Source of the DNA: a bacterium
GTDB lineage: Bacteria; Vulcanimicrobiota; Xenobia; Xenobiales; JADMJV01
NCBI GenBank assembly: GCA_018266105.1
Contig: JAFEBA010000039.1
Coordinates: 319-64,318 of the forward strand
DNA length: 64,000 nucleotides
Direction of reading: 5' to 3'
In this document: positions 33,879 through 41,369 of the stretch, in pieces
Layout: the number at the start of each line of letters is the position of its first letter
Numbering within the stretch: position 1 is the stretch's first letter
The notes under the pieces: generated by a model
What the model was told of the DNA's origin: nothing
What the model saw: only the letters and a program-made list of their open reading frames with translations
The model's database searches: none
Position numbers and translations under genes: made by a program

Positions 33879-34813
33879 ACAGGATCCAGTTCGCGAAAAT
33901 CGTCACTCATCCGCTCAACCAGATCATCCAGGTTGTTGGGATGGGTGACGATTTTGTTTTCGCACTCTTGAATGGCCCGTTCTGGACTGCCGAGGGTGGT
34001 ATTCCAGTGGCGATAAAATCGAGGAACCAGGAAGAGCAGAGCCAGGTTGCCCAGCAAAGCTCGCCGGTTGATCAGCCCTTTGCGTTGCAGCACCGCTCGC
34101 AGATAGCGTTCTAGGGGCGCCGCGGGTGCCTGCAACGTTCGCCGGTCTGGTTTCTCGCCCAGATGTCGCATCAGGTTTTCGTACCAGTGATGCTCCATCA
34201 GAACAAGAGGCTCATCGGGGGGTTCCAGGGCAGCCTGGGCCCCCTGAAGATATTCATTCAGGTTGCGTCCGGGATTGAGGCTGAACTGGGCCAGCGACCA
34301 GAGAGCCTGGGCCAGACCCTCCTCAAGTAGTGGATGCTCCAGGATATGAGACTCCAGGCGTCGGTAGTCCGCCCACTTCAATCGACATTCATTCCAAACC
34401 CTGAGGCCCTCGGCGCCCCAGATTGGCAGGTGCGCGACTGCTTCCTCAAGCTCCGGCTGGAATTCGCTCAGATCCAGCCCTTCATTGGCCTGGATGGAAG
34501 GACAGAAGAAAGAGGCACCCACGAAAACGCCATCCGGTGTGCGCGTTAAACGAAAGGGAAACTGCCGACAGCCGGCCGGCTTGGCTCGATCATGGAGTTC
34601 ACATCGGTTGGTTGGAGTCAGAAAGCTGCAGCGTTGTTCGGCGTCTTTGCGGACAAATACGCGCCCGTCTTTGTGTTCCAGGCGCCGGGCCTCAGGCGTC
34701 CCTTTCAGTCGGGCGGCGGTTTGGGCGTCTACGTGGATACGCCAACCCCGGCAACAGAGGCCGCACTGGCTACACTGGAAGCGTTGACCGGCCGGAAAGT
34801 GCCAATCGGTCAA
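33875..34813 (-). CDS. YkgJ-family cysteine-cluster protein
   Basis: 312 residues. N-terminal Cys-rich zinc/iron-binding domain: FQCSQCGLCCRG (Cys14, 17, 20, 21), then RCSFLTPTNRCELHDRAKPAGCRQFPF, the pattern of the YkgJ/FliB-like domain. The C-terminal 180 residues are helical with no named domain (LPIWGAEGLRVWNECRLKW, ALEPPDEPLVLMEHHWYE). Such domains occur in flagellin lysine methylases and in iron-sulfur chelating proteins; no flagellar genes are seen here, so the function stays open. Its start overlaps the stop of the upstream HAD gene by 4 bases (ATGA), so the two are translationally coupled. Confidence 0.78.
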   Translation of the reverse strand: MTDWHFPAGQRFQCSQCGLCCRGWRIHVDAQTAARLKGTPEARRLEHKDGRVFVRKDAEQRCSFLTPTNRCELHDRAKPAGCRQFPFRLTRTPDGVFVGASFFCPSIQANEGLDLSEFQPELEEAVAHLPIWGAEGLRVWNECRLKWADYRRLESHILEHPLLEEGLAQALWSLAQFSLNPGRNLNEYLQGAQAALEPPDEPLVLMEHHWYENLMRHLGEKPDRRTLQAPAAPLERYLRAVLQRKGLINRRALLGNLALLFLVPRFYRHWNTTLGSPERAIQECENKIVTHPNNLDDLVERMSDDFRELDPV

Positions 34814-35862
34814 ACGTCGTTGGTTTGATCGGGAGAGAGCAACTCATTCAGATGGGTCTTCAAACCGGGGCTTAACTCGCCGAAAGGAACGCGTTCGACG
34901 TTCTCGTGACCTTGCATGGCTTGAGCGACTTCGGGGCGGTCTCCCGACACGATTCGGTGGTTGGGTACTCCCAGGAAGGAGTCGGGCAACAACATGGTGT
35001 CGTTGGTGTTATCGCCGGCGGTGATGACTGCCTGCACGCTGGGATAGCGGCGCACCAGGTAGCTAACCAGGCTTTCCTTGCTGATGTTATTGGGCTCGAT
35101 CAGGTAGATCTGATGACATTTCTGGTCCACAAACTGCTTGGCCGTCAGGCGTACGCCTTGTTTGGCCAGGCGCTCCTCCAACTGGCGGGCCAGCTTGCGG
35201 GCGAAGTCCTTATGGGCCGGAGTCAGGGGTTTGTTGACGTCCTTGAAATCGGCTCGGAACATCAAAGTGGTCTGGTCCTTGGTCAAGGCGACCACGGCGA
35301 CATCTCCACGCTTGCCGCCCGGAATCGGAGCGACGAAAGCCTCGCGCTCGTGATGAGGGGGCGGAAGTGGCACAGCGCAGGGCTGGAATCCAAACTCTTT
35401 TAACACTCCATGGGTGGCCCTGGTGACGAGTTGAGTGTTGAATCCGCCGGAGCGACGGGACACTTCGTTGTCCCAGTTGCGGTCGCTGTCGTGGACCTTG
35501 AGGCCGGTCAGCCACTGCTCAGCCGGCTGGTTCTTGGAATTGATATAGACCTGTTGACCTCCGTTGGTGCCGATGAACTGTAGCGGTATGCCCTTGAAGA
35601 AAGGGGCCAGGTCCTGGATCTGGCTAAGCCCGCGGGCGCTGCACAGCCCATTGATGGTCTGACCGGCGTACTCATTCAGCGTTTCCTTCGTACGGCCGAG
35701 CTTGTCTACATCGGCCACCTGGCCATACCGTTTCCAGGGGACAAACGTATCGTCGATGTCCGAGAAAAACAGAACTTTTGGCTCATCGGGGCCGCCGGTG
35801 CGGGGCCGCTGGTAATGACTGCCTGGAAAAATATACGAGGAAATGAAGCCCTTCAGGTCCAC
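34810..35862 (-). CDS. HAD-superfamily hydrolase (sucrose-phosphatase-like)
   Basis: 350 residues. HAD catalytic motif I is FFSDIDDTF (about residues 32-40, nucleophile Asp), motif III/IV AGDNTNDTMLLPDSF (about residue 280-294). The long insertion between them holds the cap domain typical of the Cof/sucrose-phosphate phosphatase group. A phosphatase on a small sugar or metabolite phosphate is likely; the substrate is not readable. Divergent from the ProX-like gene and coupled to the YkgJ-like gene behind it (4-base overlap). Confidence 0.78.
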   Translation of the reverse strand: MDLKGFISSYIFPGSHYQRPRTGGPDEPKVLFFSDIDDTFVPWKRYGQVADVDKLGRTKETLNEYAGQTINGLCSARGLSQIQDLAPFFKGIPLQFIGTNGGQQVYINSKNQPAEQWLTGLKVHDSDRNWDNEVSRRSGGFNTQLVTRATHGVLKEFGFQPCAVPLPPPHHEREAFVAPIPGGKRGDVAVVALTKDQTTLMFRADFKDVNKPLTPAHKDFARKLARQLEERLAKQGVRLTAKQFVDQKCHQIYLIEPNNISKESLVSYLVRRYPSVQAVITAGDNTNDTMLLPDSFLGVPNHRIVSGDRPEVAQAMQGHENVERVPFGELSPGLKTHLNELLSPDQTNDV

Positions 35863-35901
35863 GAGTGGTTATTTCTAAGCATCGGTGGGGAATCCTCCGT
35901 T

Positions 35902-36435
35902 ATGGACATTTACTCTTTCTTGTCTCAACACTCGATCGCCTACGCTCGCCATGACCATCCGGCCGTGTTTACTTGCGAACAGGCCGAGCGCTTGGTGCCA
36001 CCCATGGAGGCCGCTCGTACCAAGAACCTGTTTTTGCGCAATCGGAAAGGTACGCGTCACTTTCTGGTGGTCGTCGGCTATGAAAAGTCGGCTGATCTCA
36101 AGCAATTGGCGCCCTTGCTGGATGTGGATAAGCTCTCCATGGGGACTCCTGAGCGCATGCTCGAGTTCCTTGGGGTGGAGCCCGGATCAGTGACCATTCT
36201 GGCTTTGGCCAACGACCACCAGGGAAAGGTTGAGGTGGTCTTCGATCAACCCATCGCCGAGGCCAGCAGTCTGCGCTGTCATCCGCTCGTGAATACCGCG
36301 ACTCTGGAGGTTTCGGCCGAAGACATCCGCCGCTTTCTGCAGGTGACCGGCCATCAGCTCAAGGTCATGGACGTGCCCGGGCGGCAGGAGCTTGGTCCCG
36401 GCATTCCGCAGGGCGGGCTGACCCAATGCCCCTGA
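35902..36435 (+). CDS. YbaK/ProX-type aminoacyl-tRNA deacylase
   Basis: About 177 residues, a free-standing editing domain that hydrolyses mischarged tRNA (Ala-tRNA-Pro in the ProX/PrdX class). Family features: DHPAVFTCEQAERL, ARTKNLFLRNRKGTRHFLVVVG and the LDVDKLSMGTPERMLEFLGVEPGSVTILAL block, then VVFDQPIAEASSLRCHPLVNTATLEVS. The spacing and ...CHPLVNTATL... block point to the PrdX-like long form rather than YbaK. ATG at 35902, with GGTGGGGA upstream. Divergent from the HAD gene. Confidence 0.9.
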   Translation: MDIYSFLSQHSIAYARHDHPAVFTCEQAERLVPPMEAARTKNLFLRNRKGTRHFLVVVGYEKSADLKQLAPLLDVDKLSMGTPERMLEFLGVEPGSVTILALANDHQGKVEVVFDQPIAEASSLRCHPLVNTATLEVSAEDIRRFLQVTGHQLKVMDVPGRQELGPGIPQGGLTQCP

Positions 36436-36558
36436 ATCGGGTGGAATTTAACCATTTCGAGCGGCCAAGTTGATCCTTGGACTTAGGACCTACGCTTGTC
36501 AGGGGAGTTTCTAGCCAGCCCGTCTAGGAAAAATAATCGTCGCTTGGAATCTTTCCGC

Positions 36559-36828
36559 ATGCGTAACGTACGAGAGAAAACACCGCTACAGCTCTATCAC
36601 CAGAGCGTGGTCAAGAAGATGAAGAAGATCTGGAAGCCACAGCCGGGAAAGCGCGTTGTCATCCTTCGCTGCAGCATCTTGCCGGATGGGTCGGTGCTCG
36701 ACCTGCAGCTGGATTCCAGTTCCGGCGACCCTGAGTATGACCAGCTGGCCATGCGGGCGTTCGCCGGGGCTGCGCCTTTTCCAAGCCACGAGCTGATGGA
36801 CAAGGTGCCACTGCTCTACGGGATGTAG
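36559..36828 (+). CDS. Stand-alone TonB C-terminal domain protein
   Basis: About 89 residues forming little more than a TonB C-terminal domain: YHQSVVKKMKKIWKPQPG, VVILRCSILPDGSVLDLQL and SSSGDPEYDQLAMRAFAGAAPFPSHE, which match the conserved TonB/TolA energy-coupling fold. No membrane helix or proline-rich spacer precedes it at this start. In-frame TTG codons at 36496 and 36544 could extend it by 21 or 5 residues but add no hydrophobic anchor. A free TonB domain would not span the periplasm, so it probably binds a partner. Isolated in the cluster, function unknown. Confidence 0.7.
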   Translation: MRNVREKTPLQLYHQSVVKKMKKIWKPQPGKRVVILRCSILPDGSVLDLQLDSSSGDPEYDQLAMRAFAGAAPFPSHELMDKVPLLYGM

Positions 36829-36880
36829 GGTCTGGCCTGAGGCTGGGGGTGTCCGCCAGACGGAGTAGAAGGGCGAGCTT

Positions 36881-37804
36881 ATGCGCGCACTGCTGCTGAT
36901 CTGGCTGGTCTCGTGGGGAGCTTTTGCTGAGCCCCGCTGGCAGCCTTTGGGAAACGGGCAGGTGCGCCAGGGGCGTTTCTACTTCGAGTGGGGCAGCCTG
37001 GCTGTATGGCCGGGGGTCAGCTGGGAGAAGGAGGTGGATACTCCCTCCGACCGCTGGCACTACGTGGGTGTGCGCAGCAATCGGGTTTGCCATCTGTTTA
37101 TCTTGCCTCCAGAGGTGGCCGATCCGCCCACCACCCGTCAGATTTTCAATCAGTTGGTGCCTGAAAGTCAGGATTTCCAATTGATTTACAGCCAGGTTCC
37201 GCTGGGGGGGAGCTACTGGATGCCCTTTCGCGCGCCTGAGTGGCAGGGCACGCTGGTGGTAGCCCATGTCATCCCGGCCACCCTGGCCTGGCTGGACATG
37301 GGGGCCCAGCCGACCGCGCCCGAATTTAAGGAATGGCTGAAGTCGTTCCGGCCATCTCCGCAGTTGGAGAGTTTCAGAGCTCCACTGGCCCGACCCCTTC
37401 CCCAAGCTCGGACGGGCAAAGCCAGTTCGGCTCGAAGCAAATCCCCCAGTCCCAATCAGAAGTTACAGGCATTGGCTCGCGCCCTGACGTTCTGGCCCAT
37501 CTTTCTGCTGATTCCTCTTGGTCTGAAGGCCCGCAAAGAGAGAGACCGCCAGGCATACAGCCGGCAAGTCTTCGGCCTGCTCATTCTGCCCCCAGGTCTG
37601 GCCTTCATTTTGTTGCTTCTGGCCGATAGCTGGAGCGGCCAGTGGTTCCCCGACCCCGCCCAGCGAGCGGCGGCATTCAAATACGTGGCTTTCCGCGCCC
37701 TGGGCTTCGCCCTGCTCGGCCCCTTAGGAGTGCTGCTGGTGCGGCGCTTTCGTCCCAGGCGCAAGCGGCGAGTGCACAGCCGCAGGGGCAGTCGGCGCGA
37801 TTGA
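36881..37804 (+). CDS. Exported protein with C-terminal membrane helices
   Basis: 307 residues, not assignable. Signal peptide (MRALLLIWLVSWGAFA), a soluble beta-rich ectodomain (20-200) rich in Trp (WGSLAVWPGVSWEKEVD, GSYWMPFRAPEWQG), then a linker and three hydrophobic segments near 215-290 ending in a very basic tail (RRFRPRRKRRVHSRRGSRRD). The topology suggests an extracytoplasmic domain with membrane helices and a cytoplasmic, possibly nucleic-acid- or lipid-binding tail. Ribosome site AAGGGCGAG upstream of the ATG. It is followed by the TPR-like gene on the same strand. Confidence 0.65.
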   Translation: MRALLLIWLVSWGAFAEPRWQPLGNGQVRQGRFYFEWGSLAVWPGVSWEKEVDTPSDRWHYVGVRSNRVCHLFILPPEVADPPTTRQIFNQLVPESQDFQLIYSQVPLGGSYWMPFRAPEWQGTLVVAHVIPATLAWLDMGAQPTAPEFKEWLKSFRPSPQLESFRAPLARPLPQARTGKASSARSKSPSPNQKLQALARALTFWPIFLLIPLGLKARKERDRQAYSRQVFGLLILPPGLAFILLLLADSWSGQWFPDPAQRAAAFKYVAFRALGFALLGPLGVLLVRRFRPRRKRRVHSRRGSRRD

Positions 37805-37875
37805 AAGGGCCAGGCCTTAACCGGTACCCCGCACGGGACCAGGAGCCGAGGCGCCGGGCTGGGAACAATCCGAAG

Positions 37876-38745
37876 ATGCGAAGCTTTGTCTGTCTGGCCC
37901 TGGCTGCGACCCTGATCGCGCCTGTCTGGGCCGCGCCCGCGACCCCTCTGGAAGAGGCCGTGAAGGCCTACAACCGTCTGCGCGATTTGGAAGACGACAC
38001 TCAGCCCAGCGAAATGAGCGAGAATGATCTGGCGGGCATGAAGGCCGAATACAGCAGCGTCCAGGCCAGTTTGGATCGGTTGTGTCAGAATAAGGACGAG
38101 AATGCCCGGGCGGCGCGCTATTTTCGGGCCAGCTTTTTGCACGAAATTGGTTATGTGGCCCGCCAGCTCAAACACAGCAAGGAGGCCTACGACTTCTGGT
38201 CTCAAGCGGCAGCCGACATGGTTTATCTGAGCGACCCTAAGAGCTTCCCCGTCAGCTATCCTTTTGAGGGCAAGTCGCGTCAGGTCAAGGCCGAGGATTT
38301 CGCTTCCACCCTGATCGAGTATTACTCTGGAATGGGCAGCCTGTGCGGCGAGCTGAAGCGCTACGAGGAATCCATCACCTGGTTGACGCGGGTGCAGGAG
38401 CAGCCCACCAGCAGCACCTGGGTGCGCTACCTGGCCGCCAGCGGCATCCTCACCGCCCGGCGCGAGCTGCGTGAAATGGACGAAAGCCTGGCCCAGCGCA
38501 GCCTGGATCAAATGCTTCTGGCCACGAAACTGCGGCCAGAAGAGCTTCAGTTGATCCTGGTGGATAAATATCCCACGGCTCAACTCGGTTATTCCACCTT
38601 GAAATGGGTGCTCGAGCTTCATCCTGACTGGGATCGCGGCCGCAACTATTACTCTCAGGCGGCCTCCGCCCTCTCTCGCCTGGGCTACAGCTCTGCGGCC
38701 GAGGAGGCTCAGAAGCTCAGCCTGAAAGTTCGTCCTAAGCCCTGA
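37876..38745 (+). CDS. Secreted helical-repeat (TPR-like) protein
   Basis: 289 residues with a signal peptide (MRSFVCLALAATLIAPVWAA). Helical repeats about 35 residues long from 60 to 280 (AYDFWSQAAADMVYLSDPKS, CGELKRYEESITWLTRVQEQ, LSLKVRPKP), the pattern of TPR or Sel1-like repeats, likely protein-protein contact in the periplasm. ATG at 37876 is chosen because it directly precedes the signal peptide; an in-frame codon at 37642 lies inside the preceding gene and would add an Arg-rich tail. Ends 5 bases from the convergent GNAT gene. Confidence 0.72.
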   Translation: MRSFVCLALAATLIAPVWAAPATPLEEAVKAYNRLRDLEDDTQPSEMSENDLAGMKAEYSSVQASLDRLCQNKDENARAARYFRASFLHEIGYVARQLKHSKEAYDFWSQAAADMVYLSDPKSFPVSYPFEGKSRQVKAEDFASTLIEYYSGMGSLCGELKRYEESITWLTRVQEQPTSSTWVRYLAASGILTARRELREMDESLAQRSLDQMLLATKLRPEELQLILVDKYPTAQLGYSTLKWVLELHPDWDRGRNYYSQAASALSRLGYSSAAEEAQKLSLKVRPKP

Positions 38746-38750
38746 GAAGC

Positions 38751-39311
38751 TTACAGAACCGGTCGCAACCAGAAGGACATCGGTTTTTCCGTCTCCTGCT
38801 CCTGGCCCACGTCTTTCCAGGCGAAGGTGCAGCGCAGCTCGGGATGATGGACATAGCCACGACCCTTCCAAAAGGGTTCCAGGCTGCGGTGTCCGGGCCG
38901 CGGTGGGCGCTCCACGGCGCAGAAGCAGGTGGTGTGAAAGCCACCCAGTTCACGCGCGCGGGCCTCGCGCTCGTCGAAAAACAGGTGTCCCCAGCGCTGA
39001 CCGCGGTATTCCGGTAGCAGAACCGATTCTCCCAGATAGAAGTATCCAGCGGGGTCGGGGAAGGGCTTGCGGAAGTCGGGCCCTTCATCGGCCAGGGGCA
39101 GGCAGGTGCTGGCTCCCACCGCCTCCTGCCCGTCGCGCAAGAGAATCACCCGACTGGCGGGCGAATTCCAGTAGGTGCTGAGATACTCGCGTTCATACTC
39201 CAGGCTTCCTTCGTAGAGATATGGGTAGTCGCGGAAGACGCGCAGGCGCAGGTGGGCGAGCTCGGTAAAATAGGACTCGATTTCGGCTCCGTGCAGCTTG
39301 AGAATTTCCAT
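38751..39311 (-). CDS. GNAT N-acetyltransferase
   Basis: 186 residues. The acetyl-CoA pocket motif is YLGESVLLPEYRGQRWGHLFF (Arg-Gly-Gln-Arg, a variant of the usual R/Q-x-x-G-x-G/A), with EREARARELGGFHTT following. The N-terminal half has LAHLRLRVFRDYPYLYEG, a block seen in several GNAT families that modify small molecules. Substrate unknown. Monocistronic on the minus strand between two plus-strand genes. Confidence 0.8.
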   Translation of the reverse strand: MEILKLHGAEIESYFTELAHLRLRVFRDYPYLYEGSLEYEREYLSTYWNSPASRVILLRDGQEAVGASTCLPLADEGPDFRKPFPDPAGYFYLGESVLLPEYRGQRWGHLFFDEREARARELGGFHTTCFCAVERPPRPGHRSLEPFWKGRGYVHHPELRCTFAWKDVGQEQETEKPMSFWLRPVL

Positions 39312-39348
39312 GCAGGCAATCTAACTCAAAGCGGGCATCTCTTCCAGT

Positions 39349-39882
39349 ATGGAACTCGCGCTGGCTCTCACTTCTTTGTTGGGCCTGGCGGCGCTCTCTC
39401 AGGGACGCCGCTGGGGCTGGCTGCTGGCGACTTTGTCCTCGTTGGGCTACGTAGACTTCTTTTGGAGGCAGGCTCTTCCCGGTCAGGCCTTTCTCAATCT
39501 GGTCTACGCACTCAGTCAGGCCTGGGGAGCTCGGGAGAATCCAATCTTTCGTTCGCAACCGTGGACCTGGCGCTGGTGGCTGTTGGCTCCGCTCATTGCC
39601 CTGCCTCTGCTGCGTTGGCTGACGCCAGGCGACGCCTGCCTGACGGCTCTGGCCTTGGTGGCCCAGGCACTGACGGCGCAAAAGGTGAGTCAGGTGTGGC
39701 GTGCCTGGGTCTTGATTGACCTCGCCTCCAGCGCTTTTTATGTTCAGCATCACGACTACGCGACCGCCGCCCTTTACCTCATTTTGGCGGGCGTGGCTGA
39801 GGCCGCCCATCGGACTTGGTGTAGGGAGGACGCGGTGCCCTCAACAGAAAAGGGGCAGCCGCTATGCACGTCAACGAATTAG
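39349..39882 (+). CDS. PnuC-like vitamin transporter family membrane protein
   Basis: 177 residues with about six membrane segments. The C-terminal part matches the PnuC family pattern: VWRAWVLIDLASSAFYVQHH, DYATAALYLILAGVAEAAHRTW, with the conserved W-x-x-W/D and Y-x-x-A-x-Y residues. PnuC proteins take up nicotinamide riboside or related vitamins by facilitated diffusion. The preceding segments QALPGQAFLNLVYALSQAWG are as expected. It overlaps pheS by 19 bases, so the two are translationally linked. The exact vitamin is not certain. Confidence 0.75.
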   Translation: MELALALTSLLGLAALSQGRRWGWLLATLSSLGYVDFFWRQALPGQAFLNLVYALSQAWGARENPIFRSQPWTWRWWLLAPLIALPLLRWLTPGDACLTALALVAQALTAQKVSQVWRAWVLIDLASSAFYVQHHDYATAALYLILAGVAEAAHRTWCREDAVPSTEKGQPLCTSTN

Positions 39883-41369
39883 AATATGTTCTGCTGAACT
39901 TTCTGCGGGACAACCCCCAGGAAATCACGGTGGGAGACCTGGCCGCCCAACTGGGCAAGGATCAGAGCCAGGTCAGCGCCGCCTGTATCAGCCGGCCGGA
40001 GTGGATCGATGTCCGTGAGGAAGAGCGGCTTTCTCTGAGGCTGGGGAAGAAGGCCCAGCCCTTTGTGGAGCAAGGCTTTCCCGAACGTAAGATCATCCAG
40101 GCGCTGGACCAGCTGGGCGGACAAGGTGACCTCAATGCCGTAGCCGAGAAGGCCGGATTGACCTCTCAGGATGTGGGCCAGAGCTTGCGCTTCCTCAAGT
40201 CCAAGGGGTGGGCCGAACAACAGGCCAAGAATCTGATCCTCAGTGCTCAGGGCAAGGCTGCCATCGGCGGCAGCGGGGCCGATGAAGAGCTGGTCAAGGC
40301 CCTGGAGAAGGGCGAACAGGAGGCCTCCCATCTGCCCCAGGCCAGTGAGGGTCTGAAGTTGCTGCAAGGCCGAAGCGGTGTGGTGGAAGAGCGGCCTCGC
40401 ACGCTGCGCTGGGTCAAGCTCTCGGAAGCCGGCAAATCGGCCGTCCAGGACGGCATCGAGGTGCGCACCCAGGTCAATCAGTTGACCCACGAGATGATGA
40501 TCTCAGGCGATTGGAAGAATGTGGATTTTCGCCCCTATGACGTCAGCCTGGGCACGGAAGCCGTCTATCCCGGCAAGGAGCATCCCTTCGTCAGCATCAT
40601 TCAGCAGACGCGCAAGGTCTTTCTTGAACTGGGCTTCGAGGAAACTGTTTCTCCCTACGTGGAATCCAGCTTCTGGGATTTTGACGCGCTCTTTCAGCCT
40701 CAGGACCACCCGGCTCGCGACATGCAGGACACGTTCTACATCTCCAAGCCTTCCGAGTGTAAGTTGCCACGTCAGCAATGGGTGGATGAAGTGGGGGCCA
40801 CCCATCGCAACGGCGGTAGGACCGGCTCGCTGGGCTGGCGCTACGACTGGAACGATCAGTTGATCAAACAGCCGGTGCTGCGCACGCACACCACCGCCAG
40901 TTCCATCCGCGCTCTGGCCGAAAACCCCAACCCGCCCCGCAAGGTGTTCTGCGTGGGTCCGGTATTTCGGCGTGAGACGGTGGACTACAAGCATTTACCC
41001 GTGTTCCATCAGGTGGACGGGATCATCATCGACGAGAAGGCCAGCTTCGCCAGCCTGCTGGGCACGCTGCAAGCCTTCTATCGCAAAATGGGCTTCCAGA
41101 AGTTCCAGTTTCGTCCGGCCTTCTTTCCCTACACCGAACCCAGCGTGGAGATCTTTGTGTGGTCGGACCGCAAGGAAGACTGGGTGGAGATGGGCGGTGC
41201 CGGCGTCTTCCGACCCGAGGTGACCGAACCGTTCGGCTGTAAGGTGCCGGTCCTGGCCTGGGGCCTGGGCCTGGAGCGCCTGGCCATGTTCCGCTACGAA
41301 TTAGGCAGCATTGGTGAACTCTACCGCGCCCGCCTCAACTGGTTGAAGGAGACCCCACTATGCCGGTAA
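39864..41369 (+). CDS. pheS: Phenylalanyl-tRNA synthetase alpha subunit, archaeal/eukaryotic type
   Basis: Catalytic subunit that charges tRNA-Phe. 501 residues, the length of archaeal/eukaryotic PheS and not the about 330 of most bacteria. Its N-terminus holds winged-helix (DNA-binding-like) domains (residues 1-200: MHVNELEYVLLNFLRDNPQE, ALDQLGGQGDLNAVAEKAGL). The class II core has FEETVSPYVESSFWDFDALF, QPQDHPARDMQDTFY, motif 2 FRRETVDYKHLPVFHQVDG and motif 3 GLGLERLAM, again in archaeal form. It overlaps pnuC-like at its start and pheT at its end (10 bases). Acquisition from archaea, as in spirochaetes, is likely. Confidence 0.95.
   Translation: MHVNELEYVLLNFLRDNPQEITVGDLAAQLGKDQSQVSAACISRPEWIDVREEERLSLRLGKKAQPFVEQGFPERKIIQALDQLGGQGDLNAVAEKAGLTSQDVGQSLRFLKSKGWAEQQAKNLILSAQGKAAIGGSGADEELVKALEKGEQEASHLPQASEGLKLLQGRSGVVEERPRTLRWVKLSEAGKSAVQDGIEVRTQVNQLTHEMMISGDWKNVDFRPYDVSLGTEAVYPGKEHPFVSIIQQTRKVFLELGFEETVSPYVESSFWDFDALFQPQDHPARDMQDTFYISKPSECKLPRQQWVDEVGATHRNGGRTGSLGWRYDWNDQLIKQPVLRTHTTASSIRALAENPNPPRKVFCVGPVFRRETVDYKHLPVFHQVDGIIIDEKASFASLLGTLQAFYRKMGFQKFQFRPAFFPYTEPSVEIFVWSDRKEDWVEMGGAGVFRPEVTEPFGCKVPVLAWGLGLERLAMFRYELGSIGELYRARLNWLKETPLCR

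Noticed and set aside
37642..37875. N-terminal extension of the TPR-like protein
   Set aside because: It lies within the previous gene and is Pro/Arg-rich; the signal peptide begins at 37876.
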